This document shows, one piece after another, positions 52,512-63,107 of a DNA stretch of 64,000 nucleotides. The notes below the pieces were generated by a model that saw only the letters and a program-made list of their open reading frames with translations, was not told where the DNA came from and searched no databases. A program made the translations under genes and the position numbers. This stretch comes from an uncultured Paracoccaceae bacterium (lineage in GTDB: Bacteria; Pseudomonadota; Alphaproteobacteria; Rhodobacterales; Rhodobacteraceae): positions 62,001-126,000 of the forward strand of contig CAKSTR010000007.1 of assembly GCA_934500835.1 (NCBI GenBank), given 5' to 3'. The number at the start of each line of letters is the position of its first letter. The first letter of the stretch is position 1.

Positions 52512-55500
52512 ATGCTGCGCCGCGTTCTCTTCGCCTTTTGCCTGTTGCTGGCCTCCGTCTCCGTCGCCATTGCCGAACGGAGGGTGGCACTCGTCTTTGC
52601 GGTCGAGGATTACAAGACCATCCGCAAGCTGGACAACCCGGTCAACGATGCCCGCGCGATGGAGACCTTGCTGGAATCCCTTGGTTTCGAGGTCTGGCTT
52701 GAAACCGACCGCGACCTGAAGCGGATGCGCCGGGCGCTTGAGGATTTCAGGGAGGACGGGGCGGGGGCCGATGTCGCGCTGGTGTTCTACGCCGGTCACG
52801 GGGTGGCGCTGGACGGGGTGAACTACCTGTTGCCGACCGATGCCGATGCCTCATCCTCGGCCGCCCTGGCGGCCAGCGGCCTGCCTTTGGAAGAGGTCAA
52901 GCAGGTGCTGGACGAGGTGGCGCCGATGGCGATCGTGCTGCTGGATGCCTGCCGCGACGATCCTTTCGCGACAGGGGGCAGCAGCGACGGGCGCGGGGCG
53001 GTGCCCTTGGCGGGCGACCCGCCCGAGAAGAAGCCGCCCACCCCCGGCCTTGGCCGGATCGGTCGCGCGGACGGGGTTCTGTTCGCCTTTGCCGCAGCTC
53101 CCGGAGAGACGGCGGCCGACGGCAATGATGGCAATTCGCCCTTCACGTCGGCCCTGATCCGCCACTTCGGCACCAAGGGGGTGGAGCTGAAATCCGCCCT
53201 GACGCTGGTGCAGCAGGATGTCTACGACCGCTCGCGCGGCAAGCAGCTGCCCTATATCGAAAGCGGTCTGGCGCAGCTTGTCTTCATCAGCGGCGAGGGC
53301 GACCTGCCCGAGCGCGACCAGCTTCTGATGGCGATGGCCGGCCTCACGCCCGACTTGCGGCAAGAGGTCGAGGCCGTGGCCGCCGACTACAACATGCCGC
53401 TGGCCCCGCTCTATGCGGCGCTTATCTCGGCCGATCTGGGCAGCCAGTCGGCGGATGAGCGGCACCGGCTGTTGCAGGATGCGGCGGCGTCTTATGTGCA
53501 GTTCCAGCAGGGGCTGGTGAAATACGCCTCCAGCGATCCGCGGGTGTCCGAGTTGCGGGCCAAGGCCGAAGAGCAGCTGGCCCTTGGCGCCACCGCCGCC
53601 GCGCGCGAGCTGATCACCGAAGCCGCCGCGATCGACGCGCAGGCACGGGAATCGCTACAGGAAAACATTGCCGAGCTGACCGAGAACCTGGTGGACCGCA
53701 CCGTCTCGGAAGCCACCTCGCATGTGCTGAACGCCAATGCCGCGCGGACCGACCTGCGCTATGATCTGGCCATCGAGGACCTGACCCGCGCGGCCGAGCT
53801 TTATGCCTCGGTCGAGGACAAGCTGACCGACCGCGACACCAAATTCGCCTATAACGACGTGCTGCGCGATCTGGGCGAGTTGCAGATGATGGCGGGCAAC
53901 TCCTTCGGCGCGCTTGGCGCCTTCATGACCCGGTCCGAGTTTGCCGAGGCGCAGGTGGCGATCAACCCGACCGATTTCGGCTGGTCGCGCGAACTGGTCT
54001 GGGCGATGAACGCGGTCGGCACCGTCTTGCAGCAGCAGGGCTATCTGCGCGAGGCCGAACAGGCCTATCGCCGCGCCTATGAGGTGACGGCCAAGCAGAA
54101 CACCGATACGCCGAACGACCTGTTGCTGATGCGCGATCTGGAAGTGGCGCTGAACAAGCTGGGCGATGTGCGTTTCGCGCTGAACGATCTGCCCGGGGCG
54201 CTGATGGCCTATCAGGAAGGTCTCAGCCTCAGCCAGTCGCTTCTGGATGTCGAGCCGGACAACATCCTTTACAATCAGGACGTCTCGATCAGCCACGAGC
54301 GGATCGGCGATGTCCTGGTTGCGATGGGGGACCGGGTGGCCGCGCGCGATGCGTTCGATGTGTCGCTGAACATCTCGAAGAAGCTGGCCGAGACCTATCC
54401 CGACGATATGGAGATGGCGCGCAACCTCTCGGTCTCCTACGAACGGCTTGGCGACACCATGCAGGCCGAGGGCGATCTGGACGCCTCGCTTGCGGCCTTT
54501 CTTGAGGCGCAGAAGATCCGCGACGCACTTCTGGCCAAGGACCCCGGCAACGTCACCCGCAAGCGCGACACCGCCCTGATCTACGAGCGGGTGGGCGAGG
54601 TCTACAGCCGGATGGGCGATGCCGGGTCGGCGCTGATGAACCAGGAGGCGGCGCGCGGGATGCGGGCCGAACTGGTGGCGCTGGACCCCGCCAACATGCT
54701 TTGGGCGCGCGACCTGTCGGTCAGCCAGGAAAAGATCGGCATGATCTACATGGGCGAGCGCGAATTCTCGGGCGCGCTGGACTCTTTCGGGGCGTGCCGC
54801 GACCTGCGTCTGGCCATCGTCGCGGTGGACCCCGGCAACATGCAGTCGCAGCGCGATCTGGCGATCTGCATCCACAAATGGGCCCAGGCCACCGAAGGGA
54901 CGGGCGATCTGCAGGCGGCCCTTGTGGCGCACAAGACCGCGCTGGACCTGCGCCGCGCCAATGCCGCCGCCGATCCCGAAGGCAAGACCTGGCAGCTGGA
55001 TCTGACGTTCTCGCTTTCGGCGATGGGAAAGCTGCAATGGATGCTTGGCGATCTTGATGCGGCCGTCGGGTCGTATGACGAGACCATCCGCATCCTGCAG
55101 GCGCTCCTGGCGCAAGAGCCGGGAGATCTGCCGTCGCGCTACGATCTGATGATCTATACGACCGATATGGCCGACGTGCTTATGCAGCGCGGCGATCTGG
55201 ATCACGCGACATCCTATGCGCAACTTTCGATCGAGGCATCGGATGTGCTTCTGGCCGCCGATCCAACGCTGCGCGATTACCGCGTCGGCAAACTGGTGGC
55301 GGCGAACCGTCTTGGCGATGCCCGGTCGCGGGCGCAGGACAATGCAGGCGCGCTGGCCAGCTATCAGGTGATGGCGGATGTTGCCTATCAGCTGGCGGCG
55401 GAAGACCCGCACAACACCGCGGCCGCATGGGATTATGCCTTGGCCATGCTGCGGGTGGGCGAGCAGAAGCTGGCCTTGCAGGACTACCCGGGCGCCCGCG

Positions 55501-55883
55501 CGTCGCTTGAGGTGGCGGTGGCGATGCGGCAATGGCTGGTCGCACAGGACCAGAACGCCGTGCAGCCACAGCGCGAGCTGGGCTACGCGCTGCAAAAGCT
55601 GGCCGACACCTACTTCTACGAGAACAACTATGACGCCGGCCGCCCGCTGGAGGAGCAGGCGGTGGCGATCTTCCGCTGGATCGACCAGCAGGAGCCGCAG
55701 GACACCTGGAACATTGTCGACCTTGCGACCAGCCTCGACCGGCTTTCCAGCTATCAGGCCGATCCCGCGCCGCTGTTGCGGGAATCGCTGGCGCTGTTCG
55801 AAGGCCTTCAGGCGCAGGGGGCCGTGCCCGCCGGCTATGAGGGCTGGATCGACAGCTACAGGGACAGGCTGGGCATGAATTGA
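52512..55883 (+). CDS. Secreted metacaspase (peptidase C14) with long TPR array
   Basis: 1123 aa. A Sec signal peptide (residues 1-21, cleavage at AIA-E) is followed by a caspase-fold domain: RVALVFAVEDYKTI, the His96 motif VFYAGHG and the Cys147 motif LLDACRDDPF form an intact catalytic dyad. The rest, from about residue 250, is helical, with many tetratricopeptide-like units of about 50 residues (for example REAEQAYRRAYEVTAK, DLPGALMAYQEGLSL, GDLDASLAAFLEAQ). Proteins of this type are found in alphaproteobacteria as periplasmic or surface proteases of unclear purpose, some suggested to act in death or stress responses. No partner gene identifies the substrate. Confidence 0.9.
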   Translation: MLRRVLFAFCLLLASVSVAIAERRVALVFAVEDYKTIRKLDNPVNDARAMETLLESLGFEVWLETDRDLKRMRRALEDFREDGAGADVALVFYAGHGVALDGVNYLLPTDADASSSAALAASGLPLEEVKQVLDEVAPMAIVLLDACRDDPFATGGSSDGRGAVPLAGDPPEKKPPTPGLGRIGRADGVLFAFAAAPGETAADGNDGNSPFTSALIRHFGTKGVELKSALTLVQQDVYDRSRGKQLPYIESGLAQLVFISGEGDLPERDQLLMAMAGLTPDLRQEVEAVAADYNMPLAPLYAALISADLGSQSADERHRLLQDAAASYVQFQQGLVKYASSDPRVSELRAKAEEQLALGATAAARELITEAAAIDAQARESLQENIAELTENLVDRTVSEATSHVLNANAARTDLRYDLAIEDLTRAAELYASVEDKLTDRDTKFAYNDVLRDLGELQMMAGNSFGALGAFMTRSEFAEAQVAINPTDFGWSRELVWAMNAVGTVLQQQGYLREAEQAYRRAYEVTAKQNTDTPNDLLLMRDLEVALNKLGDVRFALNDLPGALMAYQEGLSLSQSLLDVEPDNILYNQDVSISHERIGDVLVAMGDRVAARDAFDVSLNISKKLAETYPDDMEMARNLSVSYERLGDTMQAEGDLDASLAAFLEAQKIRDALLAKDPGNVTRKRDTALIYERVGEVYSRMGDAGSALMNQEAARGMRAELVALDPANMLWARDLSVSQEKIGMIYMGEREFSGALDSFGACRDLRLAIVAVDPGNMQSQRDLAICIHKWAQATEGTGDLQAALVAHKTALDLRRANAAADPEGKTWQLDLTFSLSAMGKLQWMLGDLDAAVGSYDETIRILQALLAQEPGDLPSRYDLMIYTTDMADVLMQRGDLDHATSYAQLSIEASDVLLAADPTLRDYRVGKLVAANRLGDARSRAQDNAGALASYQVMADVAYQLAAEDPHNTAAAWDYALAMLRVGEQKLALQDYPGARASLEVAVAMRQWLVAQDQNAVQPQRELGYALQKLADTYFYENNYDAGRPLEEQAVAIFRWIDQQEPQDTWNIVDLATSLDRLSSYQADPAPLLRESLALFEGLQAQGAVPAGYEGWIDSYRDRLGMN

Positions 55884-55889
55884 CCGCGC

Positions 55890-55917
55890 AGCCCCGCCTG
55901 CGCCGGGGGGCGGGGCT
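55890..55917 (+). terminator. Hairpin after the metacaspase gene
   Basis: A 9-bp stem, AGCCCCGCC with GGCGGGGCT, starts 7 bases after the stop; no T-run follows. Confidence 0.55.
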
Positions 55918-56007
55918 TGGCAACAGCGCCGCTTTGCCTGTAAGACGGGCCACGAGAACAAGGCCCGCAGACGGAATGCCGGGGCGGATAGGAAGGGCGG
56001 GCAAGGC

Positions 56008-56709
56008 GTGAGCACTCCTGACAGTTTCATCGAGGAAGTGACCGAAGAGGTCCGCCGCGACCGGCTGTTCCGGCTGTTCCGGAAATACGGCTGGATCGGG
56101 GTCGTGCTGATCCTTGGCATCGTCGTCGGCACCGCCGTGGTGGAATGGCGCAAGGTGCAGGCCGAAGCCCGGGCGCAGGGCTTCGGCGATGCGGTGATCG
56201 AGGCCTATGACCTTGGCTCGGCCGAGGAACGCCGCGCCGCGCTTGCCGCGATCCCCGCCGATGGCGAGCAGCTGTCGCTTCTGGCCCTGATGGAAGCGGC
56301 CGATCCGGCCGAGGACAAGGCGGCGACGCTGGCGGCCCTCGACAGGATCATCGCCTCGACCGGCGCGCAGCCGGCCTATCACGATCTTGCCGTGCTGCGC
56401 CGGGTGCTGGTGGCCGGTTCCGATCAGCCGCTGGCCGACCGTCGCGCCGCGCTGGAGCCCTTGGCCGTCGCGGGGCGGCCCTATCGCCTGCTGGCGCTGG
56501 AACAGCTGGCCTATCTTCTGCTTGAGGAAGGCAAGGCGGCCGAGGCGATCGACGCGCTGCAGGGGCTGATCCAGGAGCAGGGGGCTTCGTCCTCGCTTCA
56601 GGGCCGAGCGTCGCAGATGATCACCATTCTGGGCGGCAAGCCCGAGGCGCCGGCCGTCGCGACCGACGCCCTGCCCGTGACAGAGAACGAGGACGGCGCG
56701 GCCGAATAG
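56008..56709 (+). CDS. YfgM-like TPR membrane protein
   Basis: 233 aa, GTG start. A single N-terminal TM segment (WIGVVLILGIVVGTAVV) follows a charged cytoplasmic head (EEVRRDRLFRLFRKY). The periplasmic part is TPR-like helices (LALEQLAYLLLEEGKAAEAIDAL). This is the tetratricopeptide-like family found upstream of bamB and der in most proteobacteria; E. coli YfgM helps traffic envelope proteins at the Sec translocon. The symbol is not given because conservation is mainly architectural. Confidence 0.88.
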   Translation: MSTPDSFIEEVTEEVRRDRLFRLFRKYGWIGVVLILGIVVGTAVVEWRKVQAEARAQGFGDAVIEAYDLGSAEERRAALAAIPADGEQLSLLALMEAADPAEDKAATLAALDRIIASTGAQPAYHDLAVLRRVLVAGSDQPLADRRAALEPLAVAGRPYRLLALEQLAYLLLEEGKAAEAIDALQGLIQEQGASSSLQGRASQMITILGGKPEAPAVATDALPVTENEDGAAE

Positions 56710-56744
56710 CCCCTTGGGGCAGGGGTCGGACCGGGTGGAACAGG

Positions 56745-58118
56745 ATGAGGGCTGACAAGGTGGCATTCGCGCATATGGGCAGGCTTTTGGCAGGGGTGGC
56801 CGCGCTGGCGGTGCTGGCGGCCTGCGGCGAGCGGGAAGTGATCCTGCCGGGCGAGCGTTTCTCGATCCGCACGCCCCTTGAAGACAGCGTCCCGACCGAG
56901 GCCAATCCCAAGCCCAAGGCCCCGTCCGAGGGCGTGGTCTCGACCAGCCGGCCGATCAGTCTGCCGGCGGCGCAGGCCAACGCCGATTGGGGCCAGCGCG
57001 GCGGCAACGCCCGCCATGCCGCACCGCATGCGGCGGTGTCGAAGGCGCCGGTGGCGATCTGGTCTGCCAATATGGGCGCCGGCAACAGCCGCAAGAACCG
57101 GATTTCGGCCGCGCCCGTCGTGCTGGGCGGGCGGGTCTTCGCCATGGACGCGGGGATGAGCGTGACCGCGCTCTCCACCGGCGGCGGGCTTCTGTGGCAG
57201 ACCGACCTTACCGCCGATTTCGACAAGGGCGGCGGAGTCTCGGGCGGCGGGCTGGCAGCCAGCGGCGGCCAGGTCTTTGCCACCACCGCCTATGGCGAGG
57301 TTGTGGCGCTGGACGCGAAATCCGGCGGCGTGATGTGGCGCCAGCGGATCGACGCCCCCGCCATCGGCGCCCCCGCGGTGGAAGGCAACCGGGTCTATGT
57401 CTCGGGCCGCGACGGATCGGCCTGGGCGCTGGATGCGGCCAATGGCAAAGTGGTCTGGCAGGTCTTCGGCGCGCCGGGGAAATCCGGCTGGCTGGGGGCT
57501 GCCGCACCGACCGTGGGCGACAGCGTGGTCTATTTCCCGTCGAACTCGGGCGATCTGATGGCCGTGCTGAAACCGGGCGGCGGCACGCCGATCTGGCATT
57601 CCTCGGCCGCAGGCAAGCGGCTGGGACGCGCCTATGCCGGCAATTTCGACATCACCGGCGATGCGGCACTGGTCGGCGGCACGCTTTATGCCGGCACCGG
57701 GGCCGGCCGCACCATCGCCGTGGATGCGGGATCGGGCCAGCAGATCTGGGGCGCCTCCGAAGGCGCGATGGGGCCGCTTGCCATTGCCGGCGGGTCGATC
57801 TTCATCGTCAACGACGAGGCGCGGCTGGTCCGGCTGGACGCCACCGACGGCTCGGTCGTCTGGTCGGTCGAGATGCCCTATTTCGAGGCCGAAAAGGTCA
57901 AGAAGCGCAAGGCGATCACCGCGCATTACGGCCCCGTGCTGGCCGGCGGCCGGGTTTGGGTCGCATCCAGCGACGGCAAGCTTTCCGCCTTCTCGCCCAC
58001 CGATGGCAGTCTGGTCTACCAGACCGCGATCCCCGGCGGGGCGGCGGGGCAGCCTGCCGTGGCAGGGGGCGTGATCTATGTCGTCACGACCAAAGGGCAG
58101 GTTGTGGCTTTCCGCTGA
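56745..58118 (+). CDS. bamB: Outer membrane assembly lipoprotein BamB
   Basis: Beta-propeller lipoprotein (457 aa) of the BAM complex, anchored in the outer membrane's inner leaflet. The signal ends in a lipobox LAVLAACGE (modified Cys about residue 27), so an internal ATG at 56775 is a possible start. PQQ-like repeats follow (for example WRQRIDAPAIGAPAVEGNRVY read in parts: GAPAVEGNRVYV, ALDAANGKVVWQV, IWGASEGAMGPLAIAGG). It lies between the YfgM-like gene and der in the standard order. Ordinary core gene. Confidence 0.94.
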   Translation: MRADKVAFAHMGRLLAGVAALAVLAACGEREVILPGERFSIRTPLEDSVPTEANPKPKAPSEGVVSTSRPISLPAAQANADWGQRGGNARHAAPHAAVSKAPVAIWSANMGAGNSRKNRISAAPVVLGGRVFAMDAGMSVTALSTGGGLLWQTDLTADFDKGGGVSGGGLAASGGQVFATTAYGEVVALDAKSGGVMWRQRIDAPAIGAPAVEGNRVYVSGRDGSAWALDAANGKVVWQVFGAPGKSGWLGAAAPTVGDSVVYFPSNSGDLMAVLKPGGGTPIWHSSAAGKRLGRAYAGNFDITGDAALVGGTLYAGTGAGRTIAVDAGSGQQIWGASEGAMGPLAIAGGSIFIVNDEARLVRLDATDGSVVWSVEMPYFEAEKVKKRKAITAHYGPVLAGGRVWVASSDGKLSAFSPTDGSLVYQTAIPGGAAGQPAVAGGVIYVVTTKGQVVAFR

Positions 58119-58165
58119 GGCTTTCCCCGTGTAAGGGGGGCGCTTCTTGATGACGGACGCATGAG

Positions 58166-59638
58166 ATGAGCTTTACCCTTGCCATCGTGGGCCGCCCCAA
58201 TGTGGGCAAGTCGACGCTGTTCAACCGGCTGGTCGGCCGCAAGCTGGCGCTTGTGGATGACACGCCCGGCGTGACCCGCGACCTGCGCGAAGGCGAGGCA
58301 CGGCTGTTCGATCTGCGCTTCACCGTGATCGACACGGCGGGGCTTGAGGAAGTCACCGACGATTCCCTGCAGGGCCGGATGCGGCGGCTGACCGAACGCG
58401 CCGTGGATATGGCCGACATCTGCCTGTTCCTGCTGGACGGGCGGGTCGGCGTCACCCCCTCGGACGAGGTTTTCGCCGAAATCCTGCGCCGCAAGGGCGC
58501 CCGGGTGATCCTTGGCGTCAACAAGGCCGAGGGACGGGCCGGCGAATCCGGCGCGCTTGAGGCCTATTCGTTGGGTCTGGGCGAGCCCCTGCGGCTTTCG
58601 GCGGAACATGGCGAGGGGATGGACGACCTCTACGCCGTTCTGCGCCCGCTGGAGGGAGAGTTCCGCGCCCGCGAGGCCGAGATGACACCGGAGGTCGAGG
58701 TCGACCTTTCCGAGGAGGAGGCCGAGCTTGAGGCCGACGAGTTTGCGCACCGGGCCACGGTTGCGAAACCGCTGCAGATCGCGGTGATCGGCCGGCCCAA
58801 TGCCGGAAAATCGACGCTGATCAACAAGATCCTTGGGCAGGACCGTCTCCTGACCGGGCCGGAGGCCGGGATCACCCGCGATGCCATTTCGGTCAAGGCG
58901 GAATGGCAGGGCACGCCGATCCGCATCTGGGACACGGCCGGCATGCGCAAGAAGGCGCGGGTCGTGGAAAAGCTGGAAAAGCTGTCGGTCGCGGACGGGT
59001 TGCGCGCCGTGCGCTTTGCCGAAGTGGTCGTTGTCCTTCTGGACGTCGAAATCCCCTTCGAGACGCAGGATCTGCGCATTGCCGATTTTGCCGAGACCGA
59101 GGGCAGGGCGGTGGTGGTCGCCGTCAACAAATGGGACCTTGAGGACGACAAGCAGGAAAAGCTGGCCGAGCTGAAAGAGATGTTCGACCGCCTGTTGCCG
59201 CAACTGCGCGGCGCGCCGCTGATCACGGTTTCGGGCAAGACGGGGCGCGGGCTGGACCGGCTGCATGACGCCATCGTGCGCGCGCATGACATCTGGAACC
59301 GCCGGGTGCCGACGGCGCGCCTGAACACCTGGCTGGGGGCGATGACCGAGGCGCATCCGCCGCCCGCGCCCGGTGGCCACCGGATCAAGCTGCGCTACAT
59401 CACCCAGGCCAAGACCCGCCCGCCGGGGTTCGTCATCAAATGCTCGCGCCCCGATGAGCTGCCGGAAAGTTACAAACGCTATCTTGTCAACGGGTTGCGC
59501 GACCATTTCGACATGCCGGGCACGCCGATCCGGCTGTATTTCCGCGGGCAGGGCGACGAGAACCCCTGGAAGGTGCGCAAGTTCAACACGCCAAGCCGGT
59601 TGCGCAAGCACAAGGACAAGATGAAGCCGAAGGGCTGA
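58166..59638 (+). CDS. der: Ribosome-assembly GTPase Der (EngA)
   Basis: Essential GTPase (490 aa) for 50S assembly. Two G domains: [10 protein letters not shown] near residue 8 with DTAGLE and NKAE, and [10 protein letters not shown] near 211 with DTAGMRKKA and NKWD; the acidic linker between them ([12 protein letters not shown]) is extended, as in alphaproteobacteria. A C-terminal KH-like domain ends in [18 protein letters not shown]. Intact core gene. Confidence 0.97.
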   Translation: MSFTLAIVGRPNVGKSTLFNRLVGRKLALVDDTPGVTRDLREGEARLFDLRFTVIDTAGLEEVTDDSLQGRMRRLTERAVDMADICLFLLDGRVGVTPSDEVFAEILRRKGARVILGVNKAEGRAGESGALEAYSLGLGEPLRLSAEHGEGMDDLYAVLRPLEGEFRAREAEMTPEVEVDLSEEEAELEADEFAHRATVAKPLQIAVIGRPNAGKSTLINKILGQDRLLTGPEAGITRDAISVKAEWQGTPIRIWDTAGMRKKARVVEKLEKLSVADGLRAVRFAEVVVVLLDVEIPFETQDLRIADFAETEGRAVVVAVNKWDLEDDKQEKLAELKEMFDRLLPQLRGAPLITVSGKTGRGLDRLHDAIVRAHDIWNRRVPTARLNTWLGAMTEAHPPPAPGGHRIKLRYITQAKTRPPGFVIKCSRPDELPESYKRYLVNGLRDHFDMPGTPIRLYFRGQGDENPWKVRKFNTPSRLRKHKDKMKPKG

Positions 59639-59699
59639 CCCCTGCCGGAAGGTCGCAATTTTTCGACGATAAATCACCGTGACGGCGCGGCGCGGGACC

Positions 59700-60416
59700 T
59701 CAGGCGCGGCGGGGCAGCAGGATTGCCGCTGCCATCGCCACGATGCCAATCGCTGCCGCAATCGCCACCGACGGCGTCTCGGTCCGGTTGACGGCCACGA
59801 TGCCGGCCAGCGCCCAGATCACCGTCAGACCGTAAAGCGGCATGGCGGGGCGCTGGCGTTGCACCGGAACGGCGATCAGCAGCACCACGGCCAGCATGAC
59901 GAAGGCTGCCGGAACCGGCGCCAGCACCCCATGTCCGGCCAGAAACACCCCTGTCGCCACCGCCGACGCCGCCGAAAGCCAGCCTGCCAGAAGGGCCAGC
60001 GGCGCGGCCAGCAGCCAGCGGTCCCGCGTCGGATCGCAAAGGACAAAGGCGGTCAGCGCGGCGGCGGCCATCGGCCAGATGGTCAGCGTTCCCCACAAGG
60101 GGCTGGCGTGGGCAACCGGCATCCAGACGGTCCCGATCAGGGCCGAGATCGCCAGCGGAATGCGCGGGGCGTCCCATGCCGCATCTGCCCGCCGCCTCCA
60201 AAGACCAAAGGCGCCATGCACGACCAGCCAGAGATAGATCAGCCCCCAGATCGAAAATGCATAGCCGGCGGGCTGCACCGGATGCCTCGCGATTGGCACC
60301 GGGAACTGGTCGGGCCGCCAGCCCATGAAGGGCTGGAACACCAGAGGCGAGACTGCAAATGCCAGAACGGCGATCAGCACCAGAACGGCGCGGAGAGTGC
60401 TTGCAGTTGCTGTCAT
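59700..60416 (-). CDS. Tryptophan-rich membrane protein, TspO/MBR-related
   Basis: 238-aa integral membrane protein, start at 60416 (MTATASTLRAVLVL). About six or seven hydrophobic spans are seen. The segment YAFSIWGLIYLWLVVHGAF and the preceding MGWRPDQFPVPIA recall TspO/MBR-type proteins, but the length exceeds a classical TspO (about 160 aa) and the five-helix pattern is extended. It is probably the larger TspO-related membrane family; the ligand is unknown. Confidence 0.7.
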   Translation of the reverse strand: MTATASTLRAVLVLIAVLAFAVSPLVFQPFMGWRPDQFPVPIARHPVQPAGYAFSIWGLIYLWLVVHGAFGLWRRRADAAWDAPRIPLAISALIGTVWMPVAHASPLWGTLTIWPMAAAALTAFVLCDPTRDRWLLAAPLALLAGWLSAASAVATGVFLAGHGVLAPVPAAFVMLAVVLLIAVPVQRQRPAMPLYGLTVIWALAGIVAVNRTETPSVAIAAAIGIVAMAAAILLPRRA

Positions 60417-60432
60417 CGCCTGTCCCTGTGGC

Positions 60433-61722
60433 TCAGGCCAGCACCCCGCTGGCCGAGATGCGGGTCTTGCCACCCAGATAGGGGTGAAGCGCAACCGGCA
60501 GATCGACCGAGCCATCCGCCTGCTGCCCGTTCTCAAGGACCGCAATCAGACAACGCCCGACCGCAAGACCGGATCCGTTCAGCGTGGACAGAAACTCCGG
60601 TTTGCCGTTGGCCGACCGATAGCGCGCATTCATCCGCCGGGCCTGGAACTGGCCCATGGTCGAGCAGGAGGAAATCTCGCGGTAGCGGTTCTGGCCCGGC
60701 AGCCAGACCTCAAGGTCATGCGTCTTCTGGCTGCCAAAGCCCATGTCGCCGGTGCAAAGCACGATGGTGCGATAGGGCAGGCCCAGTTTCTCAAGGATGG
60801 CCTCGGCGCAGCGGGTCATCCGGTCGTGTTCGTCCAGCGCGGTCTCGGGCGTGCAGATCGTCACCATCTCGACCTTCTCGAACTGGTGCTGGCGCAGCAT
60901 GCCGGTGGTGTCCTTGCCGGCCGACCCTGCTTCGGAGCGGAAGCACTGGGTATGGGCGGCCATGCGCAGGGGCAGGGTGGCGCCGTCCACGATCTCGCCC
61001 GCGACGAAGTTGGTCAGGGTGACTTCCGAGGTCGGGATCAGCCACCAGCCATTGGTGGTCTCATAGCTGTCCTCGGCGAATTTGGGCAGCTGGTTGGTGC
61101 CATACATCGCCTCGGGCTTCACCAGAACCGGGGTCCAGACCTCTTCCAGCCCGTGTTCGGCGACATGGGTGTCCAGCATGAACTGCGCAAGCGCCCGGTG
61201 CACGCGGATCACGGCCCCCTTCAGCACCACGAAACGGCTGCCCGAAAGCTTGGCGGCGGTCTCGAAATCCATGCCGGGTTTGACGCCGGCGATGTCGAAA
61301 TGCTCGGCCGGGGTGAAGTCGAAGTTGCGGGGCGTGCCCCAGCGGCGGATCTCGACATTGTCGTCCTCGTCCTTGCCGACGGGCACTTCGGCCAGGGGCA
61401 GGTTGGGGATGACTTCAAGGGCGGCCTTCAGGCGGACATCCTCGGCGGTGGCCTCTTCGGTCAGGCGGGCGACTTCGGCCTTCTTCTCGGCCACCAGGGC
61501 GCGCAGACGCTCGAATTCGGCATCATCGCCACGGGCCTTGGCCGCGCCCACCTCTTTCGAGGCGCGGTTCTGGTCGGCGGTGGCGGTTTCGGCGGCAAGG
61601 ATCCTGGCCCGACGCGCCTCGTCGATCGCCAGCACCTCCGGCGAGACCGGCGCCAGACCCCGGCGGGCAAGAGCCGCGTCGAAAGCGGCGGGGTTTTCCC
61701 GGATGGCGCGGATATCGTGCAT
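60433..61722 (-). CDS. serS: Seryl-tRNA synthetase
   Basis: Class II aminoacyl-tRNA synthetase (429 aa). The N-terminal antiparallel coiled coil is visible ([19 protein letters not shown]). Motif 2 is [18 protein letters not shown] followed by [10 protein letters not shown], and motif 3 is [19 protein letters not shown]. An [16 protein letters not shown] segment is typical. Core gene, 16 bases before the TspO-like gene, so the two are probably co-transcribed. Confidence 0.97.
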   Translation of the reverse strand: MHDIRAIRENPAAFDAALARRGLAPVSPEVLAIDEARRARILAAETATADQNRASKEVGAAKARGDDAEFERLRALVAEKKAEVARLTEEATAEDVRLKAALEVIPNLPLAEVPVGKDEDDNVEIRRWGTPRNFDFTPAEHFDIAGVKPGMDFETAAKLSGSRFVVLKGAVIRVHRALAQFMLDTHVAEHGLEEVWTPVLVKPEAMYGTNQLPKFAEDSYETTNGWWLIPTSEVTLTNFVAGEIVDGATLPLRMAAHTQCFRSEAGSAGKDTTGMLRQHQFEKVEMVTICTPETALDEHDRMTRCAEAILEKLGLPYRTIVLCTGDMGFGSQKTHDLEVWLPGQNRYREISSCSTMGQFQARRMNARYRSANGKPEFLSTLNGSGLAVGRCLIAVLENGQQADGSVDLPVALHPYLGGKTRISASGVLA

Positions 61723-61986
61723 GCTGGCCTCTGTGTCTGGCGGTCAATCTGGCGGGTCTTCGCCGGCGCTTATGCCAGATCGGCCCCGGCGGGGAAAGAG
61801 CGGGGCAGGGGGCCCGCAAAATCAGCAGGAATACCACTGTCATGGGCCGGGAAACGCAGAGTTGCGCAAGCGGCCATTGCCTGCCCGGCCTGCCATGGTC
61901 TAGCGCATAACCTGCAAGGGCAAAGCCGCGGTGGCCGCGCAACTGCAAGGGGTAGCCCCGCGAGGGCTGCGAAGGACCGGGACGAC

Positions 61987-62955
61987 ATGGCGGATGCAGC
62001 GATTGCCAAAGGTGCGGCGGCCCAGCCGTCCGGGACCGTCACCGGAAGTCCGCGCAAGGCCGACTACCGCCGCGCCATCGACCTGCTGCGTTTTCTGGCT
62101 GCAACCGGGATCGTGCTGGATCATACGCTGGCCTGGGGCTTTGTCGGATACCCCGCCCTTGGGCTGTTCCTGATCCTGACCTCGTATTTCGGCGTCGGGT
62201 CATACAGAAGATCTGGTGGCGCGAACTTCTGGTCGGCGCGGGCCAGGCGCATCCTGATCCCCTGGCTTTTCTGGTGCGCCTTCTACCGGCTGGTCTGGGA
62301 GGTGGTCTCGGACGAGCCGTTCCAGATCCTGTCGAACCCTTTCACCCTGCTGATCGGTCCCTCGATCCACCTGTGGTTCCTGCCCTTCGCGGCGGTGGCT
62401 CTGATCTTCATCCCGGCCATCGCGCGGGATGTCGAGACGAAGCACACCCTTGTCCGGGCCTGTGCGGTGCTGATTCCCTTCTCGATCGCGCTTGGGCTGA
62501 TCCATGCGAAGTCCGGGCTGGACGGCTGGCTGGTGGCCGGCAGCCCGATCCCGCAGCCGGTGCCGCAATGGGCCTTCTCGCTGCCGATCTACATCTGGGG
62601 GGCGCTTGCCGCGGTGTCGCACCGGCTGCGCCAGCCCGGGGTGACGCTGGCGACCGCGCTGGCGGCAAGCGCGATCATGCTGGCGCTGGACTGGGATGTG
62701 GCCAGCGCGCAGATGCTGTTCTGCGCCGTCATCTTCGAGATCTTCTACCGTCTGCCCTGGAAGGGGGAATGGATGACCGGACTGGCCGGCTATGCGTTCG
62801 GCATCTACCTGATGCATCCGTTCTTCCTGCTGGTCGGCTACAAGCTTTTCGGCCCGGACATGGCGCCGGGGCCTGGCTTTGCGATCGCGTTCTTCGGCTC
62901 CTGGGCGGCGACCTGGGTGTTCAAGCAGCTGCCGGTGCTGAAGGGCATGGTCTGA
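61987..62955 (+). CDS. Acyltransferase 3 family membrane protein
   Basis: 322 aa, start at 61987 (MADAAIAKGAAAQ). It has multi-span membrane topology with the acyltransferase-3 signature: RRAIDLLRFLAATGIVLDHTL (N-terminal Arg and catalytic His; quoted in part as IDLLRFLAATGIVLDH), WFLPFAAVALIF, and a late GIYLMHPFFLLVGY. Such proteins O-acylate surface glycans or lipids. It is divergent from serS, and no polysaccharide genes are adjacent, so the acceptor is unknown. Confidence 0.88.
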   Translation: MADAAIAKGAAAQPSGTVTGSPRKADYRRAIDLLRFLAATGIVLDHTLAWGFVGYPALGLFLILTSYFGVGSYRRSGGANFWSARARRILIPWLFWCAFYRLVWEVVSDEPFQILSNPFTLLIGPSIHLWFLPFAAVALIFIPAIARDVETKHTLVRACAVLIPFSIALGLIHAKSGLDGWLVAGSPIPQPVPQWAFSLPIYIWGALAAVSHRLRQPGVTLATALAASAIMLALDWDVASAQMLFCAVIFEIFYRLPWKGEWMTGLAGYAFGIYLMHPFFLLVGYKLFGPDMAPGPGFAIAFFGSWAATWVFKQLPVLKGMV

Positions 62956-63107
62956 CGGCAGGGTCTGACGGCACGGGCGCGTGATCGGGCAGGCTGGCTT
63001 CCCCTCTGGCATCGCGGCTGAAAACCGCTTACATGGGCCGCGATGCGCCTTGACCGGCGCCCGCACCTGACCGGGCCCGTCCCGGCGCTTTACAGGAAAG
63101 GACGCCC

